This document shows positions 33,101-44,707 of a stretch of 64,000 bases of DNA, piece after piece. The DNA is from Terfezia claveryi. Lineage: Eukaryota; Ascomycota; Pezizomycetes; Pezizales; Pezizaceae. Below the pieces are notes generated by a model that was given only the letters and a program-made list of their open reading frames with translations, did not search any database and was not told the DNA's origin. A program made the position numbers and the translations under genes. Where the stretch lies: positions 1 through 64,000 of the forward strand of contig WHUX01000193.1 in NCBI GenBank assembly GCA_015179025.1. The letters are read 5' to 3'. The first letter of the stretch is position 1. Each line of letters opens with the position of its first letter.

Positions 33101-36100
33101 ACATTAATTGTACGTAAAATGTGCCTGAGGAGCATTATACCTGTCGTGATTAATTTACTCAGTGTTTAGGTCCAGCTCTTGCTATAGCTGCAGAATGATG
33201 CTTAGGCCCATCCCATGGATCAATTGTACGTATATACTGTATGTATTCTACAATTACAGACCCTAGCATATCGAGACTTGAAGTTCGGAAAAAGCTCTGG
33301 CTCTGTTGGTTATTATTATCCTAATTAAAGCTGCGTAGATATACTCAAGTGATCTGTATTCTTACGCTAAATATTAAGTGACTGGGCTCGTACATAAACA
33401 AATGGTCGTCCGCAGGCCAATTTATTTACGGCCCAGCGAACTTCGCACTTTTCAACCAAGAACTATTTTTCCGTCAATCGCGAGCCAATAGTAATAATTA
33501 CATGTAGGTGCACCGGTAAACTGAATTCATCATAACGAAGTGGTGTACCTGCTGATAGTACCGAGGCTGGACTACCAGGAGCGGTATAGGGGTGGGAAGG
33601 CTGCTAGGAGTACTCTATAAGCTATGTACTATATAGTGTCAGTACTGGCACACGTACCACAGCCCGATCGAACCAACCCCCTTGCATAGAACTCGTAGAA
33701 CTTCCTCGGTACTTCTAAGTACACACTATAAGGAAATTAAGTACGTATGTCCCACAGCCGCCTGGGCATAGGCGTCAACCGGCTCTGGAGCCCTCCGGGG
33801 AACACTCCACTTCAACACTAGTTTCGCTAGCTTTGCCTAGTATAGTATGTAGTATGGGGGCATATCATTTAAGAAATAAAGTGGCTCATAAGCGAGCTAC
33901 AATTCGATATGGTTATTGTCAGGTAGCCTAAGAGTTGCCAAACGCCAACAAGAGCCGGAACAGGTACCCTGTAGAGGGGGGTCAAGAGCCTGCCTGAGTC
34001 TCGTGATGATTATGGATTGGGACGGATCCCTTAACGGAAAGAAACTAGAGAATTCGTCATTTGGGGTACATATGTTCGTAATTATATGTCGAGAATGAAA
34101 CCCGAAAGTTTAATTTGTGTTGTGTTATCGATAGTGGCCTTGAGGTGTCTGATTTCGCAATTGTTGCATGATGTTACAAATAAGTAATTTCATACTACAA
34201 CAGTGCCAAGACCCGTCCAAGATCATATTTGACCTGCCTACATGTGAAATATTCTAGTAGCACGTGAAACTGAACACATATAACAATGTTTTTTTTTTTA
34301 AAAAAAAAGCTCTTATATTCTTATCATTTAGTGACCAGCAAGCCTGTGGCCATGACCGGACTAAGGCAACCTAATTAGCTTAATATGTTTGCGGCCCGGC
34401 CCACATATGCTAACCATCCTTCACCCATACATGAAATTGTACCGTACACATTCAAAGTATATGAATGAGATTATGTTCCTTACCCTCCGACAACAGGGTC
34501 GATATATCATTTAAATTACTGCCAACTAATATATCCAGCTGCATGGTCTATTGGCAAAGTATGCTACCAAGATTCCAGAAGGACTATATTGACAATACAA
34601 TCATTCATTTATGTATGTCCTTCGTCTAGTCTCAGTTTAAATTACTCTCCGTGTGACCATGTCGAAGGAAATCCCGCGTACTTTAGGTACTCTATACTAC
34701 ATCTAAGTAGCAGCCACAAACTAACAAGGTAATGGGGGGATTATACTACCTTAGTTCTATAGCTCTTGTGATGTATGGTGGGACGTTTCATCATCTCTGC
34801 CATGAGAACACAAGAGTTTGCTTAATGTTACACTGGAATTATATTTAGTTAAATGAGAATATGAGTGATGATGATTTAGATACGAGTATTTAGCATTGTT
34901 AACCAGACTGCAAATTGCGAATGTGGGTATGGATGTATCTGGGGTGTTGAGTTCGGATCTAGATCGACCCGGGGAACATATTTCCGGTTTTGCTACGGCT
35001 ATGCATAATACTAATGTCATGGGCAATAATACAACCGAGGTTTTGAGTATTTGTGGTTCGGATTTTATCGGTAATGCCATATTGAAAGGGTAGCTGAGAA
35101 TCCCTGACCTAAGCACCGTCTTACTAACCGGCCTGGAGTACCGTCTGCCTTTCAGGAGCGGGATCTTGCATGGAATTGCATGACGGTATCACAGGGAATT
35201 CGCGGGAGGAAGTATCAATATCAGCCCTGGAGCCTATGCATACGACCAATGATTGTCTCCGGTTTACTCTAGTGATAGTTTTAGTAATGAGGGTCCAGGG
35301 CTGAAAGACATGGGAAATTAAGCCGGAGGTACATGAGATTTTAAGATACCATTGACGTCGTGTCTAGGATAAAAACGGAGTGGATATCAAGGGCACTCGA
35401 GTAGAAAGTATATAAAAGTGCACGTAGGTGTATTACAGTATATATGTGATTTCACATGTTTTGGATTTGCTGTGTATTATATTAAATCCCCTGGCAGCAG
35501 TATATCAGGGTAACTCTTCTTGGCGCTTACACGGATGGTGAAGCATGCACCAAGTTCTCGTCGGAAAGGAATTTTAGTGGCATTGACTGTAGAGGTCGAG
35601 GAATTTAGAAGTAGTAGCGGCTGTTTCAAAAGTAATATTCACTGACATAATCTTGAAAGTCTATTTTATGACCCATATATACTATTCTAGCGCTCAAACC
35701 GTGGAAATTTATCGTAAATACCTCCTATGCAAATTGCCTAACAAGGGAATAGGATAACAAAACCAGATGCCTTCTACGAATTTTCTGAGAATGTGGAGAG
35801 GCCAGGAGGACACTTAAAAGCAACTTTATATTCTTGAGCACCAGGATGAAAACACATTCAAAGCTACAGACCCAGAATTTCAACATAAAACAACAAAACC
35901 AGGGAATAAACTGAAACTTTGAACTTTGAACTTTCGACTTGAAACTCCGAGGTCTTCAAAGAGGGAATATTCATTAGTTGCCACTATAATAATGCAAGAT
36001 ATGCCTGGAGGGAATGTATTGAAACTTACCCCTGCCCTCTGAATACGTCTAAAAGGGGAACAAGCCCTAGAGGCTCTATCATCTCAGGCGCTGAAAATAA

Positions 36101-36178
36101 TGCCCTAAGGCATTGAGAAAAAAAGGTCTACACACTGCCAGGGACTCTCAATCTCAAATTTTAGAGCATTTGAACTAG
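27134..36178. other. Long gene-poor, AT-rich stretch
   Basis: No gene with recognisable domains was found. Weak candidates are a plus-strand open segment at 29167-29745, minus-strand segments at 30812-30606 (VWFLT...WWVPDEE) and 31360-31085 (YLSKLL...WYPYN), and a plus-strand Gly/Asn-rich segment at 34896-35093. None has supporting splice structure or motifs. A diverged tandem duplication of about 70 bp lies near 32262-32340 (GCCTAGG..TTT.GC.TATAGTGT). Confidence 0.5.
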
Positions 36179-36193
36179 ACTTGACTTCAAGAT
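36179..36193. repeat. SINE target-site duplication, left copy
   Basis: ACTTGACTTCAAGAT directly abuts the poly-T (poly-A on the minus strand) and is repeated exactly at 36527-36541. Confidence 0.92.
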
Positions 36194-36526
36194 TTTTTTT
36201 TTTTTTTTGAAGTCTGTACGTCTATGGAGCCTTAGGCTATGAGACGGCCCGTTTACCGCATCTTTAGAAGACTTGGTCTGCCTCCACACTTGCCAACGGA
36301 ACAACTTGGCCACCCTAACCCCCAATCCACCCCTACCAAGGCCATTTGGGACTTGCCAAGACTTAACTCCGTAGAGTGTCTGTGACTAAGCCAACAGGGG
36401 GAAACCTCTTTAGGACAAACCCCTGTTCCTTGGCTGTTAGAAAAACCTTTGGCAGGGGCAGGATTCGAACCTACGCACACAAGAGCATGCACCAAGATGG
36501 CTTCCAACTACGCCATCCACCCCACC
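36194..36526 (-). mobile_element. Intact tRNA-derived SINE
   Basis: This is a short non-autonomous retroposon transcribed from an internal RNA polymerase III promoter and moved by a LINE's machinery. On the minus strand the head (36526-36449) resembles a tRNA gene. It has an A box TGGCGTAGTTGG at 36515-36504, a B box GGTTCGAATCC at 36471-36461, and acceptor-like arms GGTGGGG/CCCTGCC that can pair. A unique ~240-bp body follows and ends in about 15 A (T-run 36193-36208 on the plus strand). The element is flanked by a perfect 15-bp duplication. The anticodon arm does not fold cleanly, so it is not a functional tRNA. Perfect flanking repeats and an unbroken A tail suggest a fairly recent insertion. 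Confidence 0.88.
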
Positions 36527-36541
36527 ACTTGACTTCAAGAT
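36527..36541. repeat. SINE target-site duplication, right copy
   Basis: Second copy of ACTTGACTTCAAGAT, at the 5' (tRNA-like) end of the SINE. Confidence 0.92.
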
Positions 36542-36660
36542 GCTCCATTTGTATTTGTGCCAGATCCCACCAGATACATCATAAGGTACAGAGTATGACA
36601 AAAAAGTGCGAGGTGATTGGTACCCAGGCTATCAAAGATATGTGCGCAGTGGGCAGCATT

Positions 36661-36678
36661 GGGGGGGGGGGGGGGGGG
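36661..36678 (+). repeat. 18-base G homopolymer
   Basis: Eighteen consecutive G in otherwise AT-rich sequence, 120 bp from the SINE. It could form a G-quadruplex or mark an assembly or polymerase-slippage site. Confidence 0.85.
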
Positions 36679-38640
36679 TTGATTGTTCTAGGGGGCGACT
36701 TCAGGGTAACTGAGATCAAATCAATGGAAAAGTAGAGTAGTGCACCATCACCGAGTGGTTCATCAAGTGGTGTTGCTTGAGTTGCTCGATGGCTTATGAC
36801 CAATAACCAAACTAGCCGGCTTAAACTGGAAGGTAAACATAAATGAACCTTTGGAGTAGGTACAACCTAGGAAGGGAGGTATAAGAAAATCTATTTTCTC
36901 GGATGTGGAGGGTTAGGGAGAGATGGGTGGATAGGAGGGTTCATACCAGACCTTCGTTGGCGGAATCACCATTTTCATATCTTGTTTGGGACCGGAACAA
37001 ACTGGACCTGGAATAGATTATGGGGCGGGGAGAAGCCATACACATTCAAGTTCAGAACAATGTACACAGCATGGGGCGTTCTTTATCCTATGAAATGCTT
37101 GACCAAATAGACCCTAGTTTCTTCTTCAATTACTCTACTAGGACGGACAAACCTCATTTACAACGAATAAGGTCGCTAACAGGTTTAAAATAGTACCCTA
37201 TGTGTGTAAATCCCGTTGAGGTATTGGGCGTTTGACATCCCAATTTCACTGGATAAACCTAATTCACCCTCCAGAATGGCCTCACAATATCATGGGTTTT
37301 ATATCCCACCAGCTCATGCCCCTTCCCGGAGTTGTACCCGCTCTACAGCTCCATTTACCCAACATCCATTAGGCCCCCACTATGGTAATTTCTTACAAAA
37401 TCATCCAGAAACCCAGAAAAGACCATGTAATGCACTAATGATGGTGTCTACCTTGTGATGTATGATATTCCGGTGCTAACGAGACGAGACTCAGTGAAAA
37501 GGTTGTGCGTAACAACAGCTCAAGATACTTAAAGCTACTTGCTGGTGAATCCTTTGCTCGTTTGTGGATTGGCTCGCCTTGGATTGTTTGTAGCCAGGTA
37601 GTACTTTAGTAATGGCATGTGCCAAACTAGACTAAACTAGACTATAGAACGCCCTCTGATTCTTGCTCAAAATCAAGTGAAGGGAGACAGACTGCTCAAC
37701 ACGTGAACCTCATAGTTATGTACTGAGATTCGTAGTATGAATGGTCGGGGGCTGCTGCGTTTGATACAATATGGAGCAACTTGCAGGGCTCAGTCATTGG
37801 AAATGGAGTGGTACTATTAGTGGCAATGCCACTGCCAATGAAAACAACGAGGAAATTCATTGTTAGTACAGGGCAGCATTGTAGCCACAGAATCTATCGA
37901 TAGACTCGATTTCTCTGTCATCGTCGTCGACATAGTCAGCACACAAATCTCCTATAGTTGAATATATCAGAGTTAGAGAATTTACATTCCTGAAACCAAA
38001 AATTGTGGTTCTGAGGAGTTTTTTTTTCTCAGGCTTCTATCGTCGGAATTCTTTGATATCTATGCCAGTAGGAATTATATTTATATTAACTTTCAATAGC
38101 CCCGTCATGGAGGTATCAATGTGGGAGAATCTGGCGCGTGCATTCCTTTTTTTTGAGTGTGGTTGCTGCTCAAGTTGGGCCTTTTTCTTTGGCCGGAAAA
38201 TATGACGTGCTTCCGTGCTTCCCCCAAGTAGAAAAATCTCAGGATCCGATATAAGTTCTTCTCACTACGGCTGCCATTCTGTGACTCTTTCACGACAAAC
38301 AAGTATTTATGTTTGGTGGACCTAAGTATTGAAATAAATCCAGTTCAACATAAGTTCATGTAAAAGGGCAATTTCCATAACTCTCAGTTATTTATGAGTT
38401 TAGATGAATATAAAATGTGATTTCGACCCAGACAGGTGGTGAAATCCAATTGGTTCGCCTGCTGTGGCTGGGATCTGGAATCCTTGCCGTCATCATACGG
38501 TATATCTGGCAATTTAATATGTACAGTACCATACAGGACCCCGCAAAGAAGCAAATACTTCAACATGTAGAACAGTAGATCTCACTCCCGAATCCGTCAA
38601 CGCTCCGCTGATTCAAGTGCGCCATCTATAGCTTCAATCC
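36679..38640. other. Intergenic stretch, nothing recognised
   Basis: No coding frame with family motifs or bounded repeat was found between the SINE and the HET-type gene. Confidence 0.45.
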
Positions 38641-38648
38641 AGGGAATA

Positions 38649-40289
38649 ATGAGTAAAACCCCGCAGGTGTCGCTTCAGCGTCCTTACGAGGGATACGGTG
38701 CAGAATACGTACTTTCCCCCGAGGCTGCCTCAATCCCATGTGCCACACTTGGCCACGCCGGCCTCCTCTTAGAACTAAACCGTATCCTCCAGACGTCGTA
38801 TACCCTCGAAACCCCTGGAGCATCCACTCTCCTCGAGGACTGCATCTCATCCAAGTACGATTTCGGCACTGCCTATGCGCACCTCCGCCCCTTATGGGCA
38901 CGCCTACATTGGCTCGCAGGCGACTTAGTCTCTCTCCGGAGCATGTTTGCAGAATATGAAAAAAACGACCAGAAAGCCCGTGAAGATGCTCAAGTCAAAG
39001 GGACTATAGTAAATCCATATAGTGTCCCACCGCGAAGAGTATGGGATCTCCGGGCACATAGGGTTGTGCCTGGGTGGCGGACATTCCATCCCCACCCAAG
39101 GTATTGGCCAGTGTCGCATAGTTGGGCGGATGTTATGACACCCATTGATACGCCAGTGAATCAATACGAATGGCCTGTGCCAATTCCGGCAGGGGTGACG
39201 CTGGAGATGGTGAGGAATGAGTTACTGAATTTGGGGGCGGAGCATGTCTGGCTAGATGTCCTCTGTTTGAGGCAACGGAGTCCTGATCGAGAAAAAGAGA
39301 AGATAAGGCTAAGGGAGTGGGAGATCGACGTACCTACTATTGGAAACGCATATCAATTCTCGGACAGGGCGAATATGGTGCAGTATTTCAATGGTTTAGG
39401 AAGACCGTTTGAAACTTTCGGATGGGACGGTCCTCGCCATTGGCTGAATCGAGCGTGGACACTGCAAGAGATCAACTGGGGAGCCATCATTGCAGGAGTG
39501 ACTGAGGAGGTTCCAGTGCCAATGGATGCCGTTAGGACAGATGGTGACTGCACCACAACACTCCGGACCATGATGGAACCGCTGACCATTATCTTGGTGA
39601 ACGAAAACATTAACAAAATCGCGTTATTCCCCCTCCTAGAGGAGATGAAACGCCGATTTGCATCCGGCGACATTGACAAGATTGCAGGGCTTGGATACCT
39701 TCTAAGATCCCCCACTCTACCGGCGTATTATGAAAGTCAGTCGGTGGAGGAAGCATGGCACCTGCTAGTTGACAACATGCAGGCCTATTTACGGGGATCG
39801 CTTCTTTTTCTCTTCCCAACCCCAGGTGGAGGTCAACGGGTTTGGACTCCATCTTGGAAGCAAATCGAAGAAACTGACCTCCTTAGTCTTGATGGAGGCA
39901 CTCTCGGTAAGGAGTCTGTTGTCTGTTGCGGGGATATCGAAGCTCCCTTTGCCCTCCATCGTGGATACCGTATCAACAAGTGCTCTATTCGAGGGTTGGC
40001 CGTTATCCCGCCTGAAGGCGATGGGCCACGGCTTGGAAAGTTGGAGGTTAACTTATCTAACGGGGAGGTATACACCCTGAAGGTTCGAGCACGGCATCAA
40101 CACATTATTCCGGACGGGAGCTACACTTTGGTCGGCAGTAGTGACTTGATGCATTGGGTTGTGTGTACCAGGGAACGGCCACTCTGGGAGTCGAGATTGA
40201 CGAAGGTGAGTGTGGTAAGTGCAGGCCAGGATTTTGACGAGCTGGAAAAGCTGCGGGTAGTGGCTGAGGTTGGGAATCCATTCTTTTGA
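38649..40289 (+). CDS. HET-type (heterokaryon incompatibility domain) protein, intronless
   Basis: HET-domain proteins act in non-self recognition and regulated cell death in filamentous fungi, and many paralogues have no known role. This 546-residue frame is open from ATG to stop without introns. HET-family marks are YWPVSHSW at 152-159, VWLDVLCLRQ at 200-209, EWEIDVPTIGNAY at 223-235, and HWLNRAWTLQEI at 264-275. The N-terminal ~130 residues (with CISSKYDFGTAYAHLRPLW) and C-terminal ~270 residues match nothing I can name. No NACHT, WD40, ankyrin or TPR partner domain was seen, so it lacks the classic multidomain HET architecture. The neighbours are repeats and empty sequence, so no gene pair such as a HET-partner module is evident. 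Confidence 0.82.
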   Translation: MSKTPQVSLQRPYEGYGAEYVLSPEAASIPCATLGHAGLLLELNRILQTSYTLETPGASTLLEDCISSKYDFGTAYAHLRPLWARLHWLAGDLVSLRSMFAEYEKNDQKAREDAQVKGTIVNPYSVPPRRVWDLRAHRVVPGWRTFHPHPRYWPVSHSWADVMTPIDTPVNQYEWPVPIPAGVTLEMVRNELLNLGAEHVWLDVLCLRQRSPDREKEKIRLREWEIDVPTIGNAYQFSDRANMVQYFNGLGRPFETFGWDGPRHWLNRAWTLQEINWGAIIAGVTEEVPVPMDAVRTDGDCTTTLRTMMEPLTIILVNENINKIALFPLLEEMKRRFASGDIDKIAGLGYLLRSPTLPAYYESQSVEEAWHLLVDNMQAYLRGSLLFLFPTPGGGQRVWTPSWKQIEETDLLSLDGGTLGKESVVCCGDIEAPFALHRGYRINKCSIRGLAVIPPEGDGPRLGKLEVNLSNGEVYTLKVRARHQHIIPDGSYTLVGSSDLMHWVVCTRERPLWESRLTKVSVVSAGQDFDELEKLRVVAEVGNPFF

Positions 40290-41749
40290 AGCGGGTCCGA
40301 AAGGGTTAAAACTTCCTTTCATTGGTCTTCCTCAAACTTGCTCTGAGTTCCATGTTAAGTTTCGGTTTGGTGTATTCTTTGCGTTCGTGCAATAGACTAC
40401 AGTAAATTCTATAGTACCTGTCAGGCAGAATCAGTCTTGTGACAGAAAATCAGGCGTCGTTAGTTAGCTGGGTTTTGGCTGCGAGGGGATGTTTGTTTGG
40501 TGAGGGGCGGCTATACAGAGCTGGTGAAAGCCTCACATCCTTAGGATTCAATTAGTCGGGATCTAGGGGCACTCATAGCTCTGTGGATTATGGACAAACA
40601 ATGGAAGCGAAACATGTGATTTATTTACAAGTGGTTTCAGTGGATTTTTCATTCACTCCTAGGTGTAATAATGATCTTAGGCTCTGTGCCCCCCAAGTCA
40701 ATATTTGAGGATCCAAATAGCAACGGAGATGAATGGCTGCACTGCATAGTATGCAAAAGGCTCACCAATCATGCCCCATTCAAGGAGGTGTTGCTGGAGG
40801 CAGGCCAATGGAGATGGAGATGGATTCTACAGAAAGTTGCAGCTCTCAGGCAGGCAACTAGGTATAAAAATATTTTTTTACGCATTAAGGATATTCAACT
40901 TTTGATATCTCGCTAATGGAAATTGCAAGGCGAAGTTGTTGGAGTTCTCTATGATTTTGGTAGATGTTTGGCTTTCCCTGCTGAATAAAGCAGGGAAAAT
41001 AGAGAAACATGAGGAGTATCTAGGCTCGGTTTTTGCAATTTGACATGTAGTCCTAATCAATCCATGAAAAATCATATTGAACTAAATACAAAGTTGAACA
41101 TTCTCCACACAAGTCAGGTATTGTGGCTTCGGTATTTGTCTGATTGGAAGAAGCCTGCATATCAACTCATACACAACCAGATACATATGGGCCTCTGTCT
41201 CCAAGCCAGTGTCCCAGAGCTTGCTCAGAGTAAGGCCTCTAGGCTTTGTGTAAACTTCACTATATGAACCAAACTTGCATTGACACAAGGCTCACATCCA
41301 TACATATACCGCCTCTGTGTACATATATTTTGGGCATATGTTCAAACCACTGGATTCGATTTCGTGAAGCTAGTCTGAACATCCTATAACTAATATGTAT
41401 GTAGGTGAGAGTTTTTATTGGTGACCTTTTCCTCCCCGCCTACCCTAGCCTAGTTTGGTTGCACTACCCTCGCAGTGCAACTAGCCCTGAGCGTCTAAAG
41501 TTTCTAGGATGCACTTGGAAAATTCATACTTTCTCTAGACATGGTGAGCGCCCGCTATGATCATGAGTGGGTGGTCAGCGGTGTACAAAAGAACACGCTT
41601 CGATGTTGCATCAGCTGGGCAATGGATGCTGCCCCCGAGCCTCAATTGTCACAAGGAATGCCTTGGCCGGAAATCATATAGCCGCGCAGGAAAGGTCACA
41701 GAACGTTAATATTCAGGATCGCGTGGAATTATGTACCGAAAGAGAGTAA
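40290..41749. other. Intergenic stretch, one weak open segment
   Basis: 40671-40916 is open on the plus strand and Trp/Arg-rich (VCKRLTNHAPF), but nothing supports it as a gene. A perfect palindrome GTTGCACT/AGTGCAAC with an 8-base loop lies near 41457-41482. Confidence 0.4.
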
Positions 41750-42270
41750 GTGGGAGCACCGGTTCACGGTCACAAGCTAGAAGTGAGAGGAGCAGACCTA
41801 CCGGCCCAAGCGTAATCCAAGCGTAATTATTATAGCTTTGGGAGAAAGGAGGGAGAGGAAACATACGAGGCTACGGAAGCCTTCTTCAAGTTCTTATATC
41901 GAGCTCACTTAGTCCAGCTCACTTTCCACCAGCTCAAAGTTGTACCAGTTCATCAGTTACATATCACGAGTCTCCTTTGAATGAGCAATTCATTATTCCG
42001 TTGTACCAGTTTATCTGTTATCACGAGTCTCCTTTGCATGAGCAGTTCTTTATTCCTTCTATTTCCCGAGTCCATTTTTAGTCTCACCGGTTATTGGTTC
42101 AGTTAGGGGTCAAGGCCCGGGTCATCGGTCAATCCGTTAATGACAGCACGGGGCCTCGTCCCAATATTTGTATGTATTTTGCGTGGTTCTGGCAGATTAA
42201 CTTGCCTTAACCTTGAATCCACCCGGATTTCTGGGTGGCTCCTCATGGCCCCCCTAACAGGGCCGCATAG
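41750..42270 (+). repeat. Possible LTR-like remnant
   Basis: Starts near TGGGAGCACC and could end at CCCTAACA (about 42261). It includes a TTATATCGAG box near 41893 and a diverged 61-bp tandem duplication at 41940-42056 (unit starting TTGTACCAG). No second LTR, duplication of the target site or coding interior was found. Confidence 0.3.
41940..42056. repeat. Diverged tandem duplication, ~61-bp unit
   Basis: Two units both beginning TTGTACCAGTT and sharing ATCACGAGTCTCCTTTG, with a few substitutions and a 4-bp indel. Confidence 0.8.
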
Positions 42271-42338
42271 GAGTAACAAGTATTTAAAAAATAAAAAAAA
42301 GCGTAATTATTGCAGTGTAGACATGTCCTGGCCTGCCC

Positions 42339-42404
42339 AGGAATGGGTATTACTGTGTGGGCTGGCCTCTCAGGAATGGGTATTACTGTGTGGGCTGGCC
42401 TCTC
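42339..42404. repeat. Perfect 33-bp tandem duplication
   Basis: Two identical copies beginning AGGAATGGGTATTACTG. They sit just upstream of the integrase-like relic. Confidence 0.9.
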
Positions 42405-42519
42405 CTGGAATTGGCCCAATAAGAATTAGAATGGTGGTCAGTAAAGGTAGGCTTGCCACGTGATACATATGCGGGCCAGTCAAGGTAGGCGCCAGTTAAG
42501 GTAGGCTTACCGGTAAAAA

Positions 42520-43140
42520 ATGAAGTGTCTGATAGAGAAGCTTCACAAACTCACCAAAACTGCGAAGATTTACTCTGACGTGTTCAATCAAAATACTACT
42601 AAAGCTCGTCAAAATATGGTGAAGCTGTATGAACAACAACATAATATTGAGGTTTTTGCTATTGGAGATATTATTAGTGTACATATACATCGACAAGATA
42701 GATATGGTACTGATGACCGACGCTTTATTGTCTTCTTGTTCGAAAACATCATCCTGATCGACATGCTTTATTAACTACATATGGCTTGTTGGATCGGCAC
42801 TATCAAACTGTGAGCTACTACACTCATTAGATGCAGCATGCACCCAAAATTCGAACCTTAAAGGGATTTAATATTTTTACTTCTGAGTGTGCATGGCCTG
42901 ACATTGCACGACAATATATCACACTTCGTGAACCGTACTGCTCTCTCTATAAATTTTTCACCTAGACTTAGTCTGCCAGCCAATTACTAGACTTACATTT
43001 ACTATTATAGAGTTCCTGCAAGTGCAAGGGGAAATGCCCAACCCGACAATGCAGCTGTATGAAATCCGATTTGTACTATTGTAGCAGCCGCTGCCACCCA
43101 TCACATAGCTGCCTGAAATACTCCCATCGACCAAGAGATG
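42520..43140 (+). pseudogene. Relic of a GIN/KRBA2-like integrase transposon with a Cys-rich tail
   Basis: In broken plus-strand frames the segment reads ARQNMVKLYEQQH, then IGDIISVHIHRQDR near 42660-42710. It continues as TTYGLLDRHYQTV, then RTLKGFNIFTSE near 42870. The pattern (RxNM..YxxQH, then a VGDxVSVxIPxxDR barrel) recalls the region after the DDE core in GIN-type integrases related to vertebrate KRBA2. About 150 bp further, a cysteine cluster at 43017-43110 reads CKCKGKCPTRQCSC, then C, SSRC and SHSC, like the CXC/CRC tails seen on such transposases. The catalytic core is absent and stops interrupt the frame. The family assignment is from memory of motif patterns, not from a search. 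Confidence 0.45.
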
Positions 43141-44402
43141 CAATCGGATTTGGAAGCGGAAGTGGAGGAGTCTATGCAACACTTGGAACACAGACAGACC
43201 TCCAGGATTTTATAATTGAGTACAATTCATGTTCGTTAGCACTAGTGTATTTTCACCTTCCACGTACCATCCATCACTTTACTACATTTGGTTATCACAT
43301 TCCCGGGGAGGCCAACCCATGATCTGGCCCCCGGAGGAATTTCATTTTTGTATTCACGGGCAGGCCTAATATTCGTGCTTGGCTTCCCGGGAGGCCAGAA
43401 CACGAGGCAGCATATCCCTTGGTCCCGAGGGTCCCCAGTCAAGGAGTGATGTTGTACAGAAAATTTACCAGCTGCAAAGAACGCAAGCTCATTCATGGAT
43501 AGACAGCGAAAAACGGATGAACAGGACGTAGGGAAGAGATTACGGCTGAGGTGGGTAAAGGGGTCAAAAGAGGGTGATCTCTATAGGGCCGCCTCTACCG
43601 GAAATACCTGAAGCACAAGACATCGATTCAATTTGGTAAATAGTGCAACTATCTAGCTGTGAGTTTCAGCACGGCTACTTACCTAGAGGGATAGGCAAAC
43701 CTCAGGGTAACCAAGAGGGTTGCCGCCGCGACTAGCGTTTCGGGCGATCCCCGAAAAACGTAAAGCTGCATGTAGTTATTCCCAAAGGCATCCCCAAAAT
43801 TGTTTCTAATATTACGCCAGACTACCAAGGTTACTCCAGTGTTATGTGCCTATTCGATTAGGCCTGAGAAGATACCTGTGGCTGGAGCGAGAACGTGTCA
43901 TTGTCATTGTGTACGCAGCCTATGCTGTAGCTAGATATTAGTCCGGCGGCCTTTACACAGCGCTGGACAGACCTGCGGGTAATTTTTCAAAGGTGAAAGA
44001 AAACTCTGTGGTCAGGTGAGTAAGATAGGGTCCCTTGTCTTGAGGGTAAAGCAAAACGATGTGAGATAACACAATACAAATTCTATAACTAAACCACCCC
44101 CCCTCATAGCCTCTGGATTGATTCTTTGCGCGTGAGTAGTGGTGTCGATTGACTTATATGTTCTCCAGAACGCAGTCAACCACTCCACATGATTTACAAT
44201 TACCTTCCTAACTTTACATCCACTACAAATACGAGCTTGCCGATACCCCTCTAGCAATTGGATTCCAATTAGCGTTTTCCGGAACCCCTATTTTTCAGAC
44301 TGCATTTGCCAATCTTACACACAATAACAACGAAGTTGTTTTCAACACTGGGCAATGTTCGACGAGTTGATACTGGTTAAGCTAGGAGCCCTTGAAGCTG
44401 AG
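43141..44402. other. Non-coding stretch, nothing recognised
   Basis: GC-richer than its surroundings near 43310-43450 (GAGGCC..CCGGGAGG motifs), which may be the end of the preceding transposon. No termini were identified. Confidence 0.4.
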
Positions 44403-44407
44403 GGAGA

Positions 44408-44702
44408 TGTGGGAAATACTCTCACGTGGCATAAGCCGATATCACGGGAAATGCAGGAACCCCAAAATGGCTAATTGGGCGGAACAGGGTATAAAACCAG
44501 GGACCGAATATGGCTAATTGGGCAAAATGGGAGAAGGATAAAAAGAGCTGGGAACCGACGGAATAAGGGTTTTCTTTTCTGTAGAGTACTAGGACCATAG
44601 CATTAGGACTATAGCGATATCTAGATCACTCTGTTGTTACTTTGAATATACGAACTCTACTCTCTTCACGATTCCTTCGCTCAATAACCTCGTAATCTTA
44701 CA
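44408..44702 (+). repeat. Solo LTR of a copia-like family
   Basis: A 295-bp LTR from TGTGGGAAATACTC to CGTAATCTTACA. It is flanked by GGAGA at 44403-44407 and 44703-44707, so both ends are exact. There is no internal region on either side. Recombination between two LTRs therefore removed the element body. It is the best-preserved member of the LTR family also found at 13885, 16310 and 53684. The presumed promoter is GGATAAAAAG near 44536. A near-duplicate pair TAGGACCATAGCAT / TAGGACTATAGCGA lies in its 3' half. Confidence 0.9.
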
Positions 44703-44707
44703 GGAGA

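Noticed and set aside
36449..36526. Functional tRNA gene on the minus strand
   Set aside because: The A and B boxes are good, but the anticodon arm does not fold. The sequence continues into a unique body with an A tail and flanking duplications, so it is a SINE head.
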